Shown here: one piece after another, positions 38,095-47,434 of the stretch | Layout: the number at the start of each line of letters is the position of its first letter | Numbering within the stretch: position 1 is the first letter of the stretch | Source of the DNA: Chaenocephalus aceratus | Lineage: Eukaryota; Chordata; Actinopteri; Perciformes; Channichthyidae | Direction of reading: 5' to 3' | Assembly (NCBI GenBank): GCA_023974075.1 | Contig: JAMFTG010000073.1 | Location: 124,001-188,000 of the forward strand | DNA: 64,000 nt | The notes under the pieces: model-generated | What the model saw: the letters and a program-made list of their open reading frames with translations, nothing else | Told to the model about the DNA's origin: nothing | Database searches by the model: none | Program-made: the position numbers and the translations under genes

Positions 38095-38375
38095 CCGAAT
38101 TACCAGTTTCCACCGTGCAAGATGGTGGATATGTTAGTGACACTCCGAGTGACTCAGAATCACCAGTCCTCCACTGTCCAGAATGGTGGATATGTTAGTG
38201 ACACCTCGAGTTACTCAGAATCACCAGTTTCCGCCATGCAAAGTGGTGGACATGTTGATCAGAATGACACCCCGAATGCTTCAGAGTCACCAGTTTCCAC
38301 GGGGCAAAATGGTGGATATGTTAGTGACATCCCGAGTGACTCAGAATCACCAGGCCCCTCGTTACAACATGGAGG
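38095..38375 (+). repeat. ~60-70-bp coding tandem repeat
   Basis: Four units encode variants of PVSTVQDGGYVSDTPSDSES, a Ser/Asp-rich, probably disordered segment. A frame change between the first two units breaks the series. It lies between the 59-codon repeats and the conserved PolB N-terminal domain (LTPPNDEADF). Confidence 0.85.
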
Positions 38376-38623
38376 GGGCGCTAACCGAAATGCTCACCAC
38401 GTGTTTTGTCTCGACCTGTATTCAATAACACAGAAATGCGTCAGTCTCTAGTCCTAACTCCTCCTAACGATGAAGCAGACTTCACAGCCTATTATGGGGT
38501 TCTGATGAACAATGTACATGATATGTTAAATAAGGCTTTTTCACGGGCAGAGAGGGAAGATCTTGTACAGATTGAGCTACAGGGTGAGCAGCTACAGGCT
38601 AACGTGTCAGCCATTTTAAATGC

Positions 38624-39200
38624 TGTTATGCTGTGTTCGTTATTCTCGCGTCCAGGTAAGAAGCTTAAAAAAGGAGACTAAATGGAGTCTCTGAGAAGGT
38701 TCAAAATTGGTACTTTAATTAATAAAAAGCACGGTAATGTTACAAGCAGGATATTGTTCAGTCAGGAGAGAAAGTCTGCAGCTTCCTCTCCCTTGGTGGC
38801 CGTGCAGAAGAGAGCTTCCAAGCATTCGTCTTTCCCGCTTCTGGCTGTTCGCTCCTCCTCTCTGGGAGCTGTAGTGACTTAGGGGACTTCCCCCCTCGTT
38901 CTCCTGTGTCCGATATTGCGTTAAACAGAGGATTTTAACATTTTACATTCATTGCTTACTTCCACATGCCTTTTCTCCTCCTTATCTCTTTCATAACTTT
39001 ATATGTAACACATGTTAACGGTGTCAATAGCCACTTTAATGATACTAATGGGCGGTAGTCCCGGATGTCGTCATGACGGATTTTCAGAATAAAAGCTTGG
39101 TATTGAGAACTTCCGGGTTTTTCCAGAATAAAATAGCATTTAAACTGACGGTATGTTTAAGGTACATTATGCCATAAAACATTGATTTTAATTTCTAACA
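38624..39200 (-). mobile_element. Solo LTR inserted in Maverick PolB
   Basis: 577 bp, TGTTAT..CTAACA, flanked by ATGC at 38620-38623 and 39201-39204. Reads as the reverse complement of the solo LTR at 9577-10342, with about 190 bp missing internally. The PolB frame before (SAILNA) and after continues across the insertion apart from a nearby one-base loss. Confidence 0.9.
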
Positions 39201-40559
39201 ATGCCCACGATGATAATAATCTGAATGATTTGAGGAGGCCCTGTTCAATGCTGTGCAGTCAAATTTGGAGGTAATGGCAGACGGCAACCTTGAGTTAGTG
39301 GTGCAAATTGTTCATTCTCCCCGTGGAGGGGGTGGAGCGAAACGATTGGCTATTAAAATGTTGGACAATGAGATTGTTCAAAAGAAGAAGCGTTTTCTTT
39401 ACGTTGTTCATAACCCCTCCAACCAGCTGTGTTTTGCTATTAATTTAGTGGGAATGCTGTTAACAGCATTCCAACTAACTGTTATTCTACGGACGAAAAG
39501 TTTATTATTATTATTCCGCCGGTATTTTGGCCCTCTTCTCATCCCGCATTGAACATCGCAGAAACTCTGTTCGAACATCAAAACGTTCAGCTCGGTCGGG
39601 AATCGATGGCTATTACTTTTCTCATTCATAACTTTCATATTTCCAGAGATACATCCCATAATGCATCAAGTTTTTAACATTGAAGTCAATGGGGGAAATC
39701 TTCAGACTTAAACAAATCTTCATGCGATTCAACTGCTAACTGTTCATTCATACTTTCACTCAGAAACCTCATTCCAAGTTTAAAATGTTACAAATCTTTC
39801 TGATATTATTCGTGTAAAACAACTTTTAAATCTGATTCTTACTTTTAGAGATATTAACATTTGTTCAGACCTTGTTTTAGAGGTTTTATTCACATTTTAA
39901 CATTAACTAGAGTGTGTGATGTCACAGCTAGAGTGGAGGACATCTTGAAATTTGCCTTCATATATGTTTTTTTAAAACTGCCATAATTCCCAAACCCTAC
40001 ATTCCTGAGACATAATTTATCATGACAAACGTAGGAAAACATCTCCTAGCTTGAAAAATGACAAATAATTAAGCAAAATAATTAAACTAAATGCCTCTTG
40101 AGGACATGAAGTGACAAAAACGTTCAACATTCCTCCATTGAAGCCCATTGTAATTTCAAGCAGATATTTCCTCACGGTAGCAGCCGCACACCTTTAGTTA
40201 AACTGCCAAAAAGTCCTCATTATTAACCTGAAAGTACACAAAAATTACACTTCAGATACTCAACTTCCTTGACATGCTTCACGTTTTGAAATTTCACATA
40301 TATCTGTTACGGTTCTTCCACAAAACGTTCACATGTAAGAGGTTTATCTCTCATTCAGAACAATGAAGCCTTTGAAGTCTAGGCACCTCGTTAGCTCAAA
40401 TAGAAACACCTGTGTAATGGAACACGATGATGTCATCACTCCAACTGACATGCAGCAGACTTCAACAGTCCACCTGTGAAGACATCTTCGGGACAGTTTT
40501 GAGATTTCTTCAAATGCCGTTGCCATGGCAACACAATGCTCGCCATGAAACACGATGTG

Positions 40560-41010
40560 GCTGTAAGTCCAATCGACACGGTCCAATCGTCCCCCAATCT
40601 TCACTTGTATATCACTGGTCCATGCCTCAACAGCTCTACACCAAATCTGAGATCTCACCATATGCCATTTCCATGGCAACGCTTCCATTTCCATAAAACA
40701 TGATGTCGTTATAAGTACAATGGACACGGTCCAATCGTCCCCCAATCTTCACTTGTATATCACCGGTCCATGCCTCAACAGCTCTATACCAAATCTGAGA
40801 TCTCACCATATGCCGTTTCCATGGAAACGCATCCCTCGCCATAAAACAAGATGTCGCTATAAGTCCAATGGACACGGTCCAATCGTCCCCCAATCTTCAC
40901 TTGTATATCACCGGTCCATGCCTCAATAGCTCTACGCCAAATCTGAGATCTCACCATATGCCGTTTCCATGGAGGGATGCGTATCCCTCGCCATAAAACA
41001 TGATGTCGCT
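40560..41010. repeat. ~148-bp tandem array
   Basis: Three units plus a partial one, each holding GACACGGTCCAATCGTCCCC and CAAATCTGAGATCTCACC, inside the unclassified element. Confidence 0.9.
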
Positions 41011-41391
41011 ATAACGCCTATGCAAATGTTCAAAAAGTGCACACACTTCACAAGTGTGCTAACAGTCCAGCCTTGAAGACATCTTCGGGACAGTTTTGAG
41101 ATTTCTTCAATTTCCATTACCATGGCAACAAAATGCTTGCCACGGTTTTCTCATAACTTCATTGAAAATACTCCAAACAGCCCAAGACTTCACAGGTTTG
41201 GTAACGATGCAGCCATCAATGCATCTAAGCGTATTATGGGGTGTCATCAAATGCAGTTGCCATGGTGACAGATCATTCGCCATCAACTTAGTTCAGAAGT
41301 TTGCGGTTCAAATATTCTGCTGCTTTTCCAAGCCTTTTTACTTTCTTTTCTTCTCTCATCACACATTCAAGCCCCCAGTGTTCATGTATCA

Positions 41392-41508
41392 TTTCAATCT
41401 AAATTCTTCACTTTCTTCTTACACATTTCATTTCAATCTAAATTATTCACTTTCTTCTTACACATTTCACTTTAATCTAAATGATTCACTTTCTTCTTAC
41501 ACATTACA
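41392..41508. repeat. 39-bp x 3 tandem repeat
   Basis: Three consecutive 39-bp units around TTCACTTTCTTCTTACACAT with few differences. Confidence 0.95.
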
Positions 41509-42207
41509 TTTCAGCATAGCAGTTTAGCGTCAGCTTTTCAGCATAAAGTATTCCCACTAGCAATTTCTTCAGGAATTGCATTCTCTAGTTTAGCACTGTT
41601 GTTGCATAACAACCTCACTGATAGTGAAGGTTTTGAACGCGGTATACAGATTCAGAGGAGGGTGGGTTTGACGGATCAGACAGCTGTGACATTCAACGAC
41701 ATTGATACATTCGAAGAGAGTTTAAAATGCAAGATTGTGGTGTTTTACCGAGGCGTCGTGATGATCGTGCACACTGTAAATTCCAGACAGGCGGCCCCAA
41801 ACGAGACAAAACTGTGTTTTTGTTCCTCTTCCAAAACCATTACTATGGGATTCAAAACTTGGAGGGGTTTTTAGGGTCTTCATATGTCTGCGAACATTGT
41901 TACACAGGCTACAGCTCGCAGTGGACACACACCTGTACTGGTCATTGTTTTGTCTGCCTTGACCCCTCATGTACTCTGGAAGAGTTTAAACCCATCTTTT
42001 GTAAAGACTGTAACAAAACATGCCGTACAGTCGGCTGTCACTCTCGACATAAAAAAACAGACACAGAGATCATCAGACATTGCCAGTAACTGCGATTTAC
42101 ACAAAAAGTGTGTAGATTGCAGACTTTCTTACTATATCCCCAAGAGTAGTGCAGATAAAACAGGGGGTTACGTATTGTAACCCTAGTTATATAAGCACAG
42201 GCGGAGC

Positions 42208-42372
42208 CCTCTACTGGACTCTATGGGTACTACTCTCTATCATGCTGTGCGTGCTTTCACCTACTGAGTTTTACGTAAACGTAGCCAGCCAATCGGGGCG
42301 AGCCTTACCTGAATGCGCGCGCAGGCCCACAGTATATAAGGCGGCTACACCTGCAGCCCATTATCCTATACA
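42208..42372 (+). repeat. DIRS left inverted terminal repeat
   Basis: Begins CCTCTACTGGACTCTATGGG and matches 47485-47651 inverted, differing at a few bases. Contains the sequence TATATAAGGCGGC, a TATA-like element in each copy. Confidence 0.9.
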
Positions 42373-42811
42373 CTCTTCGGCGAGCGGACTAGGAAAGACA
42401 GGTAGAGGGCTCCGCCTGTGCTTATATGAATAGGGTTACAATACGTAACCCCCTGTTATATTTCACACAGGCTCCTCCCTCTACTGGACTCTATGGGTAC
42501 AGTGGGCGGAGCCCCGATGCATACACGCCCTGTCATCCACCAACATCGGCCCACCTGACCGGCTTTTGGCTTACATCCATTGCATCCCCACTTCCTCCCA
42601 TCTGGTTGTAACCGTAGAGAAGCCGGGGCCGCAATTTGGATAAGGCACACTCACACACGCCTACCTTGTGTAGAGTGTGCATGGAAAAGATCTGTGCGGA
42701 TACTCTACCGCGCACCATGTCCCAGGTCCTCAGGAGCATGGAAAAAACACAAGTGCTTTATGTCCCGGGGGGGGGGGTCAAACACCTGTTGACCCACAGC
42801 CACCCCCCCTC

Positions 42812-44386
42812 TCACCAGTCGTGTGTTGCCTCGGCAAGCACCGACGACGAGAAGGAGCCAGACATGTCCAGGAGATAACATTTTATGAAGGAGCCTGGCG
42901 TAGACCAAGACGCCGCCGTGCATATGTCTTCTACACTCACGCCGCTGAATAAGGCTGTTGACACAGCCACAGCTCGTGTAGAATGTGCACGGACCCCAGT
43001 GGGGAGGGCTCTCCCCGCCTGTCCATAGGCATGTGTAATACACTCGCAGAGCCATCCTGCTAGGCGTTTCTTGGAGAGAGCTTTTCCAGCCACCCCATCC
43101 CCAAAGCACACAAACAGTTGTTCAGTGCGTCTAATGGCAGCCGTGCGCTCTACATAACATGCTAGCGCCCGCACTGGGCAGAGGAGGTGCAGCTTAGCCT
43201 CCCTGGTCCCAACATGTGGTGGAGAATTAAAGCCACCTAACTGAATAGCCCTTGATCTGAATGAACTCCTCATACTCTTAGGAGTAAAGGAGGGGTTCGG
43301 CCTGAGTGTCGGCCTGAGTGTCGCCCCGCTACGGTCACCCCGGATCAACAGACAGCTTGGGTGCACCGACAGAGCGGTCAACTCAGACACTCTTTTGGCC
43401 GAAGTCAAGGCAAGCAGCAATGCTGTCTTCCATGATAGTGCTTTCAGGGAGGAAAGCTCCAGAGGCTCAAATGGTTCTGTGACCAGAGCCTCGAGCACCA
43501 ACGGCAGGTCCCACTGTGGGGCGGAGGCATGCACTACTGGGCGCTGCCTCCTGACCCCCTGCAAAAACCACGTCATAAGCGGCTGACTGAAGGCTGACCT
43601 GCCTCCAAATCCCTCATGGCAGGACGAAATGGCTGCTGCATACACCTCAATTGTGGAATGAGCCAGCCCCCTGTCCACCAGTATCTGTAAGTAGGTAAGA
43701 ATAGAGCCCAGCGTGCACGACAGAGGCTCTAGACTCCTTCCTTCACACCATCGCCGGAATCCCGCCCACTTTGGCCTGTAACAGGCTGTGGTGGATTCTG
43801 CTCTTGCTGCTTGGATAGTCTGAATAACATTGTCAGACAGCCCCACCTGTCTCAGCCTGTCCCTCTCAGGAGCCAAGCCTGGAGAGGTTGGCCCAGAGTG
43901 GGTAACGCCCCTATTGCCCCTGCTTCCTGAGACAGTGCTCCCCAGACCTGAGGAATCACCCAGGGCTGGCCCACCATCATCTGTGTTACCTCCACGTACC
44001 ACGGTGCCAGGCGGCGATCTGGGGCCACCAGGATGATTGACAGCTGTTCCCGCCTCATCCTCTCCAGGAGGGGGGGGATAAGGCGCAGCGGTGGAAAGGC
44101 GTAAAGCAGCTTCCTTGGCCATGGCTCGTGTGCAAATGCGTCGACCCCCAAGGGTGGGTTGTCCCACCGAGCCAGGGAGAACCACAGGGCACAGTGGCTG
44201 TTGCGCCAATTGGCGAACAGGTCCACCTCTGCTCTCCCGAACTGAGTCCAGACCTGCTTCACCACCTCCGGGTGAAGCCTCCACTCGTCTGGCAGGGGTC
44301 TGCCTCTTGACATGAGGTCGGTCCCCCCATTCTCCTGCCCCGGGATATGCAGGGCCCTTAGAGACAACACAATCTGTGACAGCCAC
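42812..44386 (-). CDS. DIRS tyrosine recombinase, open
   Basis: 524 codons. The first ~180 residues overlap the RNase H frame and are probably not all translated. The recombinase begins near residue 185 with an N-terminal SAM-like core-binding part (ACYRPKWAGFRRWC, STIEVYAAAIS). The catalytic part has the first Arg in TSAKRVSEL (about residue 340), the H-x-x-R box in HSTRAV (about 468) and W plus the nucleophile Tyr in FIKCYLLD. All key residues (R, H/R, W, Y) are visible. In DIRS elements this enzyme integrates a circular DNA form in place of a DDE integrase. It is the only undisrupted gene of this copy. Confidence 0.9.
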   Translation of the reverse strand: MAVTDCVVSKGPAYPGAGEWGDRPHVKRQTPARRVEASPGGGEAGLDSVRESRGGPVRQLAQQPLCPVVLPGSVGQPTLGGRRICTRAMAKEAALRLSTAAPYPPPPGEDEAGTAVNHPGGPRSPPGTVVRGGNTDDGGPALGDSSGLGSTVSGSRGNRGVTHSGPTSPGLAPERDRLRQVGLSDNVIQTIQAARAESTTACYRPKWAGFRRWCEGRSLEPLSCTLGSILTYLQILVDRGLAHSTIEVYAAAISSCHEGFGGRSAFSQPLMTWFLQGVRRQRPVVHASAPQWDLPLVLEALVTEPFEPLELSSLKALSWKTALLLALTSAKRVSELTALSVHPSCLLIRGDRSGATLRPTLRPNPSFTPKSMRSSFRSRAIQLGGFNSPPHVGTREAKLHLLCPVRALACYVERTAAIRRTEQLFVCFGDGVAGKALSKKRLAGWLCECITHAYGQAGRALPTGVRAHSTRAVAVSTALFSGVSVEDICTAASWSTPGSFIKCYLLDMSGSFSSSVLAEATHDW

Positions 44387-45689
44387 AGGTTCTCTGCTGC
44401 GGTCAACAAGGCTATTGAACGGACTCCGCCCTGCCTGTTGATGTACGCCACTGTGGTGCGGTTGTCACTCCTCACTAGCACATGTTTGCCCTGTATTAAG
44501 GGTTTGAAGTGCTGTAGGACCAACATCACTGCTTGCAGCTCCAGGAGGTTGCTGTGCCGCGCCTCTGCCAGAGGCCAGCAACCACCCACAGCTCTCTCTA
44601 TGCACGTCCCCCCCATCCTGTCACCGACGCGTCTGTGCAGACTGTGATGTAGGAGGTCACTTGCCCCAGTGGAGCTCCCCTCCGCAGATTCTCTGGGGAT
44701 CCCCAGAATCGGAGGTTGCTCTCTACTGAGGGGGGGATGGTCACCAGACGCGTTTGTGTCTTTTGAGATCTAAACGAAGGCCGATAAACCACCTCTGCAT
44801 GCGACGTGCATGCAGGAGTCCGAGTGGCACTACGGTGTGAGCAGCTGTCATGAAACCTAAGGTCTGCATGATGGTCAAAGCTGTTGCCCCCTGACGCAGC
44901 CTGCAGACCGCCCGTAACAGGGACGCCTGCCTGCTTTCTGTCAGGGTGGCCCGTAGTCTGCCTGCATCGAGCACCACCCCCAGATATTCTACCTGCTGTT
45001 GAGGTGTGGGGGAGCTCTTCTTCCAAGCTCTCTTCGGGGCAATTTCGACATGAAAGTAAGCGTCCTTCAGGTCGATGGTTGTAAACCAATCGCCCGGCCG
45101 CACCAGCTCCAACACCTGTTTCATAGTCAGCATGTGGAATTTTCTGCATGTAATGTGCCGGTTCAGGCCTCGAAGATCCAAAATGGGCCTGAATTCTCCT
45201 GTTTTCTTGAGAACCAGAAAATACAGGGAATAATGCCCCTTCTCTCTGTCTTGAGGGTGCACCACAGACACCGCCTGTTTCTGCACCAGGGCCTGAACCT
45301 CTGCTGAGAGGAAACCTATCTCTTCCTGGGATGACAGATTTGCCTCTCTTATGCCTCTGAATGGAGGAGGGATGCTGTGGAACTGGAGTGAATAACCCAG
45401 CCTCAGTGTCCTGTCCATCCACTCTGTTAACACATAACTGTTTTTCCATTCCCCATAACATTGTGTTAGGGAATGTGCCATCAGCTGTGGAGCTGTAGCT
45501 ATAAAGTTGTGATACTCCCTGGTGGCCTACTCCGCCGTCAAACCCTCCATAAAAGGAAGTTTGACCCATGGGGGGCTGACACAGAAAGGGCCGTTTTTCA
45601 ATAATGCATTTTTCACCCAGAGAAAAAAATTGTCCGATTTTCCACTGAGGTCCCTGAACGCCCCACAGCCCGCTCTCGCGAGAGCGCAC
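43852..45689 (-). pseudogene. DIRS reverse transcriptase-RNase H, internally deleted
   Basis: RT motifs read in 44741-45481: LYFLVLKKTGEFRPILDLRG, TIDLKDAYFHVEIAP and, directly after a short junction, VEYLGVVLDAG. The segment that should hold the catalytic xDD box lies between the last two and is absent, a deletion of roughly 200 bp. RNase H continues in shifted frames: TDASVTGWGG near 44610, then LELQAV, RSDNRTTVAYINRQGG and HIPGQENGGTDLMSR. The downstream region to 43852 is the conserved DIRS linker domain. Confidence 0.88.
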
Positions 45690-45694
45690 GCTCC

Positions 45695-46000
45695 GCCGTA
45701 ATGTTGTTTTCTCTCAAGGAGAAAAAAACATTAACCGGAGTTTTTACACTCGGCGTGATGTGCTTTCTAACAACCTCACGCCGCCCATAATGCCCTTGTA
45801 CCCGCATAGCATTCGGATGCTTCCTGCGGTTTATCACATGCGCGCACCCGCTGGTTGCTTCCTGTACTGGAATCACAACTGTACAGGCATTACCATGAAG
45901 TGTGGGATTGTGGAAAGGAATGACTCTCACAACGGAATAATTTCAATAATTTTTATTTATGCACACCGTGGGATCATAAATATTGGAGGCAATCTCCACC
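45695..46000. other. DIRS intergenic segment
   Basis: The gap between the gag-like and RT frames; contains no independent gene. Confidence 0.5.
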
Positions 46001-46006
46001 GGGACG

Positions 46007-47434
46007 CTACCCCCCGCCGCCCGTCAACTCCGAGTGGGCGGCGCACCCCAACCCGCGGCCCTCTGCTGACGCGGGTTCGGGGCAGGACTTCTCCGGGATC
46101 GCCCAGCTTGGCTTCGTGAAAGCCCTCTGGAATCGCCGCGCAGAGCTGGACGATTGATCAAGAGAGGAGACGGGAGCTATGGGAGCCACAGCCCTGCGCC
46201 TGTCTCTCCTTCTCTCTGTCGGTCCGCACTCACCCCGCTGAGGGAGAGCCAGTGGCAGCATCCGGCTGAGCTGCTCTCTTTCCTCCTCCAAGCGGCGAAA
46301 GCGCTGTGTTACCGCGGTAACAAACCCAAAGAGCCCTGCCGTGGATATGGGGGCTCCCAGGAGATCGTTACGGTCCGACCTGGACAATGCCGTGAGCCCC
46401 AACCACACATGTCGTGACCCCACTGTGGCTAGGGACATCACACGGCCAGCTGCAGCCGCCACACCGTTCACCAGATTATTAATCTGTCCGATGCAGCGTT
46501 CTGTATAATTGCCCGGGTCGCCCTGAGGCGAGGGGCGGAGGTTTCTGGTTGCGGGGTAATTAGTGAAACCCCCAACACGCCCAGTTTCGTTGGCCGCCGC
46601 GGCCATCTGAGCCCCGAGGCGGAATATCTTATCTAGATACTCCAGTGCCTCACGATCACCAGGCAGCGGGGGCAGGGGCCTTCTCCCCTCTGCCCAGCCA
46701 GCTGCCTGGGGAAGCAGATGGGCCGCCAGGCTCTCATCTAAGGGGGGCACACCGGGACACGCTGAGTCCTGTTGGCCCTCTAACTTGAGCAACCCCGTCA
46801 TGCCGGCAACCGCAGCTCTCGCTCTGAGAGGTTGCCGCCACGTCGCCTCCACACATTGCCATACTTCCGGCAGCCGGGGCGAGACAAAAGTCGGCTGGAC
46901 CGGCTGGGCCGGGCCATAAAACCCCTGAGTCGGCTCACCGGTCTGGGTGGTAGCGGCGGAGGAACCGCGAGGCCCGCACGCTCCACTGCCATGGCCATCA
47001 CCAGCGGAAAATCCTGTCGAACAGATCTGCGTGGTGGCCCCTCTCTCACGCTGCCAGAAACGTCTGACAGCGAAAAATCTTCCTCATCTTCTTCCTCCTC
47101 GACAAGCGGAACATCACGGCTTGTCGGGAGTGCGAAGACAAAAGGCACCTCTCCGTCCTCCTCGTCCGTCTCCACCACCTCCACAATGCCTCGGTCCTCT
47201 GGATCGTCCTCTGGCTCGTCCTCAGGAACGGCATATTTTTCGGAAATGGTCCAGGCGATGCTGTCGTCGGATCCGTGGAAGAGCCCGACAGGCACTGCAG
47301 GTCGGGGAACGTCCACCACCCTCCATGGCGTGGTCGGCCCCCAAACATTCAAAGCAGAACCGGTGTGGATCCGCGCCCGCAATCAAGCCAGGGCAGCTGG
47401 GGCATGGACGAGCTTCTTGTAACGGTGACTCCAT
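46007..47434 (-). pseudogene. DIRS gag-like protein, frameshifted
   Basis: Three frames: 47222-47434 with a Cys-rich N-terminus (CPSCPG...FCFECLG), 46798-47382 with a long acidic stretch, and 46007-46852 with the conserved C-terminal part (YLDKIFRLG, VNGVAAAAGRV, WLGLTALSRSD, LFGFVTAVTQRF). Order and spacing match DIRS-family first ORFs. Two frame changes prevent a full product. Confidence 0.8.

Larger units (their letters stand above)
39449..41572. mobile_element. Unclassified ~2.1-kb element in Maverick PolB, palindrome at its end
   Basis: The PolB frame stops at about 39448 (CFAINL) and resumes in the same phase at 41572 (GIAFSSLALLL), so the intervening 2124 bp is an insertion. Its left end is a perfect 22-bp palindrome (39451-39472). 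The body has a ~148-bp tandem array (40560-41000) and a 39-bp array (41392-41508) and no open frame with motifs. No target duplication longer than 1-2 bp is evident. The superfamily is unknown to me. Confidence 0.75.

Noticed and set aside
40560..41510. Regularly spaced repeats as a CRISPR array
   Set aside because: Units of 148 and 39 bp are contiguous tandem repeats without unique spacers, and the genome is eukaryotic.
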